From positions 1 to 59,683 of the IMG/VR virus record IMGVR_UViG_3300030106_002282: a stretch of 59,683 nt of DNA; one strand, written 5' to 3'. This DNA comes from a virus. The first letter of the stretch is position 1; each line of letters opens with the position of its first letter. Positions 48,254 to 55,132 of the stretch are shown piece by piece. The notes under the pieces were generated by a model. It saw only the letters and a list, made by a program, of their open reading frames with translations. It made no database searches and was not told the DNA's origin. The position numbers were made by a program, and so were the translations under genes.

Positions 48254-48591
48254 GTTATTACTACCTTAACTTTTCCTAACTCTGCTGTAATGTCTAGACC
48301 CATTGTACTAGAACCAAATTCTGTTACACCACCCCCTACAGGATTAAATGCTACATAAGTAGTGGATTCTTTTTCACCTGTATCTACTCTAGGATTATAT
48401 AAGTTTTGTGGGTCAACTATATTAAGTTCTCCTAATTTTAATTGTGGATTATCTTCATCTAAACAATCGTAGCAAACTCTCAAGCCATTTCTTTTGCTAT
48501 CAAATATTTCATATTTAAGTTCGGCAAGTTTATAAGTAAAACCACATCTATCACATTGACCTAGTGCTTTTTTGCCTCTTGCGTATGCCAT
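48250..48591 (-). CDS. Zinc-ribbon phage protein
   Basis: 113 aa. CDRC (residues 13-16) and CYDC (about 40-43) make a four-Cys zinc ribbon in the first half (QCDRCGFTYKLAELKYEIFD). The second half is beta-rich. Such proteins occur between adaptor genes in marine podoviruses; the role is unknown. It overlaps neighbouring genes by 1 and 4 bases. Confidence 0.7.
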   Translation of the reverse strand: MAYARGKKALGQCDRCGFTYKLAELKYEIFDSKRNGLRVCYDCLDEDNPQLKLGELNIVDPQNLYNPRVDTGEKESTTYVAFNPVGGGVTEFGSSTMGLDITAELGKVKVVIT

Positions 48592-49286
48592 TATCTATAA
48601 GTTGCTATATCTGGCACAAATCTTACTGATGCTCTTTCTCTATCAGCATCACTTACTTCATTCCATAGTTCATCGTATCTTTGTTTAATCATTGGTACTC
48701 TTTGTTGAGTTTCAGGATATTTACAAGCTAAATTATATGCTAGAGCATAAGTCAAACAAGGTAAATATCTAGCAGGTACATCTGCATTATTACTGGCTAC
48801 AGTGCCAGCATCTTCAATTTTTTGAATGTAATCATAAATCAAAGTATAAGTATCAGCGTCATCTGGAGTAGACCACAAAGTTATTTGTATTGTGCCTGTG
48901 TTTTTATCTATAAAAAATTGGGTAGGTTTGGCTTGATTTAATTTATTAGCTTGATGATTATACTCAGTTCTAGATATTCTATTTAATCTTTGGTCAAACT
49001 GCTTATCAACGTCACTGGCATTAGTTCTTATGAAAGCATCTACAACTTCTATAGCAGAGCTATCTAAACTATATGTATTTGTACCTGCTGTTAAACTAAC
49101 TGTGCCTTGTTCTATAGTCCAAAGATTTAAACCTTTATTTTGCCATTCTAAAAAAATTAAATTTAAAGCACGTTTAGCACCCATATAACTATAACCTGAA
49201 CGTAACTCAACGCCAGCTAAGTCATAAGCTTCTTCCATAATATCGCTTAAATCTAAATTAAATGTATGCGTACCGCTTGTTGCCAT
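48591..49286 (-). CDS. Head-tail adaptor, P22 gp4-like
   Basis: 231 aa. The sequence LDLSDIMEEAYDLAGVELRS, then GYSYMGAKRALNLIFLEWQN, KGLNLWTIE and VPARYLPCLTYALAYNLA is typical of gp4-like tail accessory factors, which bind the portal and receive the gp10-type protein. The N-terminus is helical and a beta-rich middle follows. A gp10-like partner is encoded at 34089. Confidence 0.75.
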   Translation of the reverse strand: MATSGTHTFNLDLSDIMEEAYDLAGVELRSGYSYMGAKRALNLIFLEWQNKGLNLWTIEQGTVSLTAGTNTYSLDSSAIEVVDAFIRTNASDVDKQFDQRLNRISRTEYNHQANKLNQAKPTQFFIDKNTGTIQITLWSTPDDADTYTLIYDYIQKIEDAGTVASNNADVPARYLPCLTYALAYNLACKYPETQQRVPMIKQRYDELWNEVSDADRERASVRFVPDIATYR

Positions 49287-49289
49287 AAA

Positions 49290-49406
49290 TTATATTTTTT
49301 TTATTCTTGTTATTTTAATACCTGAAGGGGTTGTTTTAATATTTTTCTTTTTTGATGCAGGAGCTTTTGTAATTTGATTTTGCATCGTTGCTCTAGACAT
49401 TACCAT
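49290..49406 (-). CDS. Very small basic protein
   Basis: 38 aa, starting MVMSRATMQNQITKAPASKK, Lys-rich. Its ATG directly follows the stop of the gene at 49407 with no spacer and it ends 3 bases before the adaptor gene. No Shine-Dalgarno is visible, so it would depend on translational restart. Confidence 0.4.
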   Translation of the reverse strand: MVMSRATMQNQITKAPASKKKNIKTTPSGIKITRIKKI

Positions 49407-49709
49407 TTAACACTTCCATCTTCTGCGAGCTTGTCTAATTCTAGAATTTGGGTCATTTCTAGTTTTAGCCGAACTCTTTTTTAATTGACCCAAGGAACGA
49501 GCACAGAAAGACTTTCTGCGTTTTGCAGCTTTACTGCCTTTTTTTACTTTACCTGTAACTGCTGTTTGTAATTTAGACCCAGGATTTGCTTTTCGATATG
49601 CAGCAACTCCTTTTTTGGTCATTCCAGCACCAGATTTAGTAGGTCTGTAGTTTGCACTTTTACCTTTAGTAGTTCTAGGTATCGGTGTTTCTCGTTTCCT
49701 TTTGGTCAC
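49407..49709 (-). CDS. DUF6321-like basic protein
   Basis: 100 aa, very basic (over a quarter Lys/Arg). SGAGMTKKGVAAYRKANPGS and AKRRKSFCARSLGQLKKSSA match a family of short phage proteins (DUF6321-like). It may bind DNA or be packaged. One of several basic proteins between the adaptor and capsid genes. Confidence 0.7.
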   Translation of the reverse strand: MTKRKRETPIPRTTKGKSANYRPTKSGAGMTKKGVAAYRKANPGSKLQTAVTGKVKKGSKAAKRRKSFCARSLGQLKKSSAKTRNDPNSRIRQARRRWKC

Positions 49710-49732
49710 AAAAAATATTTAGCAAATACTAT

Positions 49733-49754
49733 TCACTAGTTATTTATTTTTTTT
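49733..49754 (+). repeat. Dispersed palindromic motif, imperfect copy
   Basis: TCACTAGTTATTTATTTTTTTT: left half and T-run kept, right half of the palindrome degenerate. It sits between two small late genes. Confidence 0.45.
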
Positions 49755-49949
49755 CATAGCTGGACCACCGCCCATAGACTTGCCTTTGGTCATTCCACCA
49801 CCAAACATCTTTTGAACGTAGTCTTTGTACATTTCTACTTTAGGAGTTTTTCCTCCACCAGCCATATATTTAGTAGACTTGCCGCCACCTGCCATATACT
49901 TAGTAGATTTACCACCACCTGCCATGTATTTAGTTTTTTTTCCTGCCAT
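49740..49949 (-). CDS. Tandem-repeat KYMAGGGK protein
   Basis: 69 aa from the ATG at 49949 (a GTG three codons upstream is the alternative). Three nearly exact copies of the ten-residue unit KYMAGGGKST make up the first half, and Gly/Lys/Met-rich sequence continues to the end. The unit is also a DNA tandem repeat of 30 bp. Short proteins with such MAGGG repeats occur in marine phages; function is unknown. Confidence 0.7.
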   Translation of the reverse strand: MAGKKTKYMAGGGKSTKYMAGGGKSTKYMAGGGKTPKVEMYKDYVQKMFGGGMTKGKSMGGGPAMKKNK

Positions 49950-49960
49950 TTTATTCACCT

Positions 49961-50275
49961 TTATTTAGATGCAACTTTTTTAGGTTTAGCCTTTTTTTTA
50001 GCTGCTGGTTTTTTTGTTTTTTTCTTTGTCGGTTTTTTACCACCAACATAAGCTTCATTTATATCTGGAGTCGAAGGGTCGTCAGCTACAAGTTGTCCTT
50101 TAGCATTTCTTGCTCTTTCTCCGTTCATTTCTCCACACTTACGTTCAGCATCTTGTAGGTCAGGGTCTGGACCAAAAACTGGTCTCCAAATACCATCTTC
50201 TTCACGATGTAATACTTTATATTGTGGCGGAAATTCACCTGTTTCAGATATTATGTAATCTTTTATTTTTGCCAT
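49961..50275 (-). CDS. Hypothetical protein with Lys-rich tail
   Basis: 104 aa. The first 65 residues are a mixed acidic/basic domain (IKDYIISETGEFPPQYKVLH near the start); the last 25 residues are almost all Lys, Ala and Pro. It likely contacts DNA. It lies 14 bases after its upstream neighbour. No family is recognised. Confidence 0.65.
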   Translation of the reverse strand: MAKIKDYIISETGEFPPQYKVLHREEDGIWRPVFGPDPDLQDAERKCGEMNGERARNAKGQLVADDPSTPDINEAYVGGKKPTKKKTKKPAAKKKAKPKKVASK

Positions 50276-50289
50276 AATTTTTCTCGTTA

Positions 50290-50697
50290 TTAGTCAGAGT
50301 AGACTTTTACCATCTCTAAAACAATAGAGTAGGTGTCACCTGAACTGTGTCCTTTTGTAGTAAAAAGGATATCACCATTTTTACCACTCCCTGCGTTATT
50401 TGGCATACCGCCAAAAGATTTAAAATCCATATGTCCGTTACTACTTTCTGCTAACTCCATTGCTATAACATTAGTTGTAGCATTGAAAAATATTTGCACA
50501 GACATACCAACAATAGCATGACTAACTCGCATTATTCTAACTTCTGAACAAGCTGTGCCTGCAGAATTAGAAGCCAAGGCAGATACATCTACCTTAGCTA
50601 CTGCGGATTCGCCAGTACCATCACTGACATTTGTAAATTTCATAACGCAATTTCTCTCACCATCTATGATGGTTTGTGAAGTTACTGCATCAGCCAT
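50290..50697 (-). CDS. Small beta-rich virion protein
   Basis: 135 aa. Opens MADAVTSQTIIDGERNCVMK and has VRIMRVSHAIVGMSVQIFFN in the middle, a beta-rich pattern typical of minor structural proteins encoded near capsid genes. No specific family. Confidence 0.6.
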   Translation of the reverse strand: MADAVTSQTIIDGERNCVMKFTNVSDGTGESAVAKVDVSALASNSAGTACSEVRIMRVSHAIVGMSVQIFFNATTNVIAMELAESSNGHMDFKSFGGMPNNAGSGKNGDILFTTKGHSSGDTYSIVLEMVKVYSD

Positions 50698-50707
50698 AGT
50701 TTACTCC

Positions 50708-51256
50708 TTACGCTATTTGAACGTATTCAATAATGAACGTAAATGACCCTGCTGTTGTAGCATCTACTGTATTAGTAATGTTGCAGTAAATAGTTCTTGC
50801 AGTATCTGTATATTGAACAGAAGCTGGAGCTGTTGTTCCATCTTGAGTTTGTAAAACTAAACTAGTCACAGTTACATTATGAGCAACAACAGTAGTACCA
50901 CCATCTAGTATTTCATCAGTTTGAGCTGCAACAATTTGTGCACCTGAACTGCTTGTGCCTACTTCATAACCTATATCACCTGTTCCAATAACTGGAGAAG
51001 TATCACAAAATATTTTTATATCAGTAATAATTGTATTAGCAGGTTGAGTAAATTCACCTATAGAAGGAGAATCTCCTGCTGTAGTGTTTACTGTTACGCC
51101 TGTGGCAAAGCCAACGTGCTTTTGGTATTTGTTAGTAACGATTCCAGTTGAAGCTATAGTAGCTACATCTGAAACTGCTCCTGTAGTTGAATTTTTTGAA
51201 ATGACCTTAAAACCACCTTCGGCTCTAACTGGTCCATTAAAAGTTGTGTTAGCCAT
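50708..51256 (-). CDS. Beta-rich structural protein
   Basis: 182 aa. MANTTFNGPVRAEGGFKVIS is a typical opening of phage virion proteins of the GPVR-GGF type found next to major capsid genes in marine phages. The rest is Thr/Val/Ser-rich. It is the first gene after the terminator that follows the capsid gene and has its own leader and Shine-Dalgarno (AAAGGAGG). Confidence 0.7.
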   Translation of the reverse strand: MANTTFNGPVRAEGGFKVISKNSTTGAVSDVATIASTGIVTNKYQKHVGFATGVTVNTTAGDSPSIGEFTQPANTIITDIKIFCDTSPVIGTGDIGYEVGTSSSGAQIVAAQTDEILDGGTTVVAHNVTVTSLVLQTQDGTTAPASVQYTDTARTIYCNITNTVDATTAGSFTFIIEYVQIA

Positions 51257-51343
51257 AATTTCCTCCTTTAGGAAAAAAATCTATCATCTTGGCAATTGTC
51301 TGCTAGGGCAGTTGATAGACAAGTATAAGAATCCCTAGATGTT
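51257..51343 (-). promoter_or_regulatory. Leader and possible promoter of the tail module
   Basis: On the minus strand CTAGGG and CCCTAG flank about 28 bases that include TTCTTATACTTG, a possible -10. It lies between the terminator after the capsid gene and the next gene, so an independent start of transcription here is plausible. Confidence 0.35.
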
Positions 51344-51371
51344 AAAAAAGGAGACTCCCGAAGGAGTCTCC
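51344..51371 (-). terminator. UUCG-loop terminator after the capsid gene
   Basis: On the minus strand GGAGACTCC and GGAGTCTCC form a 9-bp perfect stem (51350-51358 with 51363-51371), loop TTCG, then six T residues. It follows the capsid stop codon by 10 bases. Confidence 0.95.
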
Positions 51372-51381
51372 TTAATTAAAT

Positions 51382-52296
51382 TTACGAGCTACCTGGTGAA
51401 CCAAATATTCCTAGAGGGTCAGAAACTCCAAATGAGTATCTTTCTCTAGCTTTATATCTGACATTACCAGTGTCAAAGTCTCCATCCATAGATGTAGTCA
51501 TAGGACTTCTGACAAAATGTTTCATACCATCAGGAACATCTGTAGTGATAAAGAAGGCATTAGTATCAGTTAAATAATGATTAACTGTGTATCCTTCAGG
51601 AATCACACCATTTGTTTTGATAGCATTAACATCGTTATCAGCAGTTCCAACTCTGTAGTCGCTTTGTAAAAGTCTAGTAGCAACAAACTGTAAATCAGAA
51701 GGTACTATTAGTTTTACAGGTCTAGCAGCAATTTTAAGACCTCTTTCATCAGTGTATTTACCGATTTGAATAATTGCATCTTCTAAAGATGTTTCATTCA
51801 AGTCAGCACCTGAAGAAGGTCTGTTACTGTTAGTGCCTCCGTTTACTAACGGGTGAGCTGTACTGAATAAAGCTACGCCATCACCACTTGAAAAAGTAGT
51901 GCTGAATCCATTGTTTAATGGATAAGCAGCTTTGACTTGCTTTGTGTAAGACATAGCACGAGCCAATGCTTTAGTATATCTACCTGATAAAGATACATAG
52001 AGGTTATCCTCCATAGCTTCTTCAGTTATAGAATATCCCATCGCAATAGTTTCGTGAGTATAACGTGCTACAAAAGATTCTTGAGCAGTATCATAACTGA
52101 TAGCTGACCCTTCATCTTTGACTGGAGCAGCTCCGAAACCAGATAACTTTAACTCTTCCTCGAAACTTCTTTCAGAGTTTTCAGTTACATAAATTTCTTC
52201 ATGCTCATTTTCGTATGTAGCGTATTCTTCGCCAAACAACGCATTTAATCCTGGAAGGAGCTGTTTAAGCTCTTGTGCTCTTGATATAGCAGCCAT
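51382..52296 (-). CDS. Major capsid protein
   Basis: 304 aa. The sequence MAAISRAQELKQLLPGLNAL, then GEEYATYENEHEEIYVTENS, VARYTHETIAMGYSITEEAM and LFSTAHPLVNGG follows HK97-fold capsid proteins of the Mu-F-like and marine podovirus type. Its place behind portal, scaffold and head genes and before a strong terminator agrees. The length fits an HK97-fold shell protein without a long insertion. Confidence 0.85.
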   Translation of the reverse strand: MAAISRAQELKQLLPGLNALFGEEYATYENEHEEIYVTENSERSFEEELKLSGFGAAPVKDEGSAISYDTAQESFVARYTHETIAMGYSITEEAMEDNLYVSLSGRYTKALARAMSYTKQVKAAYPLNNGFSTTFSSGDGVALFSTAHPLVNGGTNSNRPSSGADLNETSLEDAIIQIGKYTDERGLKIAARPVKLIVPSDLQFVATRLLQSDYRVGTADNDVNAIKTNGVIPEGYTVNHYLTDTNAFFITTDVPDGMKHFVRSPMTTSMDGDFDTGNVRYKARERYSFGVSDPLGIFGSPGSS

Positions 52297-52307
52297 AATT
52301 AGTCTCC

Positions 52308-52895
52308 TTAACCTATACCAGTTGTGTTTAGCAACTGATGTCCAACATTAAACATAACTAGCACGTCTGTATAACTATCACCTACAGCACTATCTGGTCC
52401 GTCAACAAAGTCAACGAGTTTTAAAGGTAGTGTGTTTGTGGTAGCAGCCGTGCTCCCATCGACAGCATTTTTGCTGGTTCCTATTGTTGTACTTCCTGCA
52501 GTTTGAACCACCGCAAAATTCTTACCAAGGTCGTCTTGAGTAAGAGCTTCGTCTGATTGCATTTGCATTAGTATGAAAGGGTCGCTAGCAACATATGCGA
52601 CAATATCATCTGCAGCTGTAGAAGCTGGAAAATATTGATTTGTAGTGAATTGACCTGTAGTAGGGTCGGTGTAAGCACAACCAAGAAAAACACCAATAGG
52701 TGTACAAGCTGTAGTACCAGTATCCTTTTGGATAGTAGTATTAGGGTTGTCGTCACCCCATTTTACAAAATCACCAAAAAATATGGATGTACCATAAGCA
52801 TTTTTAATTTTGTAATGAGTAACTTTTCCTTGATAAGGACTTCCAACAATCGTACCAGTGGGTCTTGCTCCGTGAGGAGTAGCACTTGATGACAT
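52308..52895 (-). CDS. Head decoration-type protein
   Basis: 195 aa, beta-rich. GARPTGTIVGSPYQGKVTHY and IFFGDFVKWGDD, with repeated short Thr/Ala-rich loops, resemble decoration or head-stabilising proteins encoded beside capsid genes. No specific family can be claimed. It is expressed together with the capsid gene (12-base spacer). Confidence 0.6.
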   Translation of the reverse strand: MSSSATPHGARPTGTIVGSPYQGKVTHYKIKNAYGTSIFFGDFVKWGDDNPNTTIQKDTGTTACTPIGVFLGCAYTDPTTGQFTTNQYFPASTAADDIVAYVASDPFILMQMQSDEALTQDDLGKNFAVVQTAGSTTIGTSKNAVDGSTAATTNTLPLKLVDFVDGPDSAVGDSYTDVLVMFNVGHQLLNTTGIG

Positions 52896-52954
52896 AATTG
52901 TCTCCTTTTATACGTTGAGAATTAACTCAACATCAATTAATTTAAAAAAGATTC

Positions 52955-53476
52955 CTAAGAATCTTTACCAAAAGTAGTTTTCGATTTGCGTTCAAACACT
53001 TGTTTGGTCGCCATTCGACTATCTTGTTCTTTGAAATACACATTGTCTACAGATTCCATTTGAGACTGAGCTAGTTCAGCAAAGTGTTCGTCTCTTGCTT
53101 TCGCTTTTTCTGCAGGCATTTTGCATAACAATTGTCCGCCAATTTCTATGTTTCCTTTAGCTGCCCATTCAGAGGCATGGTCCATCATATGTATTTGTAA
53201 TTCTGGATGGTCCTCTAATCGACAAGGTTGCCACCCTTCCCTAAAACGTCTTGAGACATTTGGATTATCAGTTTGCCCTAATAAAGCAGTTCTAATATAT
53301 CTAAATACCCAGCCGTCTTGCGGATTAGGTGTTGGTAAATTAGCAGAATTTTCCCAGCTTTCTGTGTGCTGAGTAGTCTCTCGACTATCGTTCTCTCTAG
53401 GAGTACGCTCTTGGTTTTCAGGAGAAGAATCAGCAGAAACTTCCTCCACGTTTGTAGTGTTATTTTCTTCTGACAT
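52955..53476 (-). CDS. Head-region structural protein
   Basis: 173 aa. An acidic, disordered first 50 residues precede a domain with GWVFRYIRTALLGQTDNPN, RRFREGWQPCRLEDHPELQI and EIGGQLLCKMPAEKAKAR, typical of a conserved protein encoded next to the scaffold in marine podoviruses and myoviruses. No function is known. It starts 1 base after the scaffold stop. Confidence 0.65.
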   Translation of the reverse strand: MSEENNTTNVEEVSADSSPENQERTPRENDSRETTQHTESWENSANLPTPNPQDGWVFRYIRTALLGQTDNPNVSRRFREGWQPCRLEDHPELQIHMMDHASEWAAKGNIEIGGQLLCKMPAEKAKARDEHFAELAQSQMESVDNVYFKEQDSRMATKQVFERKSKTTFGKDS

Positions 53477-54502
53477 TTAAGTCTCCTTTAATAATTGATT
53501 TGCATACTGCTCAGGACTAATACCAAGTTGTCGAGCTACCTTAACTTGAGTCTGAGTCAGACGTATTTGCGTGGGTTTTTTGTTTCCGCTATCCCTCGTT
53601 GCGGATGCAACAACTGTTGATGGTTGTCGTTTCGTTGTTTCAACTTCTGCAACAATTTCTTGTTGAGAAGATGGCACACCAAAAAAAGATGGGAAGCGTT
53701 GACGCATTTCTTTGTCTACTTCCGAATAATATTCTTCTGATTTAGCTGTAGGGTCTATACCTCTTGCTTGTAAAGATTGGTCTACATACATAGCATATGA
53801 AGTCATTTCTTTGTGCACAGGTTCTGTACCCATAAACCAAGGGTTTTTCTGTGCCCAAGCTTGCACATCAGGGTCAATTTGAAGTTGTGGTTCATTTTGC
53901 TCTGGTGCAGGCATCTGTTTGACAATTTCTTGTTGTACAGATTCAGCAACTTGCGATGACTGTTGTTCTGCAAGAGTAGCTTTTGCAAGCATCTCTTGTG
54001 CTTTTGTCATTTCGTCAGCATTGCCTTCTTCATAGGCTCTTTTAAATGCTGCTTGAGCGTTCTGTTTTGCCCATAAAGCATTATTGTATGCTTGTTTATT
54101 AAGGACTTCACCGCCTTGGTCAATCATGGCTTGTAGCCTTTGATTTTCAGACATTAAAGATTGTAATCTTTTTACAGCTTCTTGAGATTCTCTCGTAGCA
54201 GCTTCTTTTGCTCTACGTTCCTCATGATATTCGTATTTAATTTTTGCAATTCTATCGCCAGCTCTTTTACTGTAATCAGCTATTTCCTTATCTAATGTTT
54301 CATCATCAACATCAGGTGTAGTATCTTCAGCTTTTTTTGGTCTGCGGTCTCCTTCTGGAGTATCGTCAACTACCTCTACTTCTAAGTTTTCTGGTATTTC
54401 ATTACTGATTTCAGTAGTTTGTCCAAAAAACTTATCTTCTTGAGACTGAGGTTGAGTCTCAGGAATGTTTGGTTCTTCATTAATAATTTGCGTTTCACTC
54501 AT
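53477..54502 (-). CDS. Scaffolding protein
   Basis: 341 aa. Acidic, disordered N-terminus (about residues 1-75), long coiled coil (about 85-190, with AKEAATRESQEAVKRLQSLM), then a Gln/Glu-rich part and a short basic C-terminal region (RLTQTQVKVARQLGISPEQY). This layout and its place between portal and capsid genes are those of a scaffold that guides capsid assembly. It overlaps the GroES-like gene by 4 bases. Confidence 0.75.
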   Translation of the reverse strand: MSETQIINEEPNIPETQPQSQEDKFFGQTTEISNEIPENLEVEVVDDTPEGDRRPKKAEDTTPDVDDETLDKEIADYSKRAGDRIAKIKYEYHEERRAKEAATRESQEAVKRLQSLMSENQRLQAMIDQGGEVLNKQAYNNALWAKQNAQAAFKRAYEEGNADEMTKAQEMLAKATLAEQQSSQVAESVQQEIVKQMPAPEQNEPQLQIDPDVQAWAQKNPWFMGTEPVHKEMTSYAMYVDQSLQARGIDPTAKSEEYYSEVDKEMRQRFPSFFGVPSSQQEIVAEVETTKRQPSTVVASATRDSGNKKPTQIRLTQTQVKVARQLGISPEQYANQLLKET

Positions 54503-54900
54503 GCTCTAACAACTCCTGTTGGGTCATCAACTACTGCTTCCACAGTATCGTCATTAATTAAACGAAACTCTTGTCCATACATTTTCATGCGAGTGCCAGA
54601 ATAAGCTCTGAACACAACCCAATCGCCTTCATTACACCAAGCTCCGTTAGGAAATCTTTTTGTATCGTTATAGCACTCAGGTCCTAGTTTTAAAACATAA
54701 CCACAGATATTACTTATTTCTTCATCTTGTACTGTCGATGTAGCTTTAATAATACCACCTTCAGTTTTTTCTTCTGCTTTTGGCATAGCTATTAAAATCT
54801 TCCAACCAGTCGGTGCTGGTAGCTGACTTTTAACTTCTTTGTCAATTTGAGGAGTTTTTACACTTTCAGGTTCTGGTATTTTTTTTGCTTCTTCACTCAT
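54499..54900 (-). CDS. GroES-like co-chaperonin
   Basis: 133 aa from the ATG at 54900 (a GTG at 54909 is possible). PTGWKILIAMPKAEEKTEGG (about residues 27-46), GYVLKLGPECYNDTKRFPNG, GDWVVFRAYSGTRM and RLINDDTVEAVV fit the GroES/Cpn10 beta-barrel with its mobile loop. Phage co-chaperonins such as T4 gp31 replace host GroES to fold large capsid proteins. Its position in the head operon agrees. Confidence 0.85.
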   Translation of the reverse strand: MSEEAKKIPEPESVKTPQIDKEVKSQLPAPTGWKILIAMPKAEEKTEGGIIKATSTVQDEEISNICGYVLKLGPECYNDTKRFPNGAWCNEGDWVVFRAYSGTRMKMYGQEFRLINDDTVEAVVDDPTGVVRA

Positions 54901-54928
54901 ATTTTGCACGACTTTAGGAGTCGAGTTC

Positions 54929-55132
54929 CTATGTCTCCAAGAACCTTTGCATATAATCTAAAAGTTCTCGTTCTGCGAGGTTTATACCCTCGATAATACC
55001 AACCATTTTTTGATATTCAGAAAAATCTCTACAACCTCCTGAACCTAAATGATTGTTATAATCTTTCTTGATTTCACTAAATTTAACTTTCAAATGTTCT
55101 GAAAGTGATAGCTCAGTGATTTCATTACTCAT
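54929..55132 (-). CDS. Small conserved protein after portal
   Basis: 67 aa. GGCRDFSEYQKMVGIIEGIN followed by LAERELLDYMQRF is a pattern I know from short proteins placed downstream of portals in many marine phages; function is unknown. Helical. It overlaps the portal gene by 8 bases. Confidence 0.7.
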   Translation of the reverse strand: MSNEITELSLSEHLKVKFSEIKKDYNNHLGSGGCRDFSEYQKMVGIIEGINLAERELLDYMQRFLET

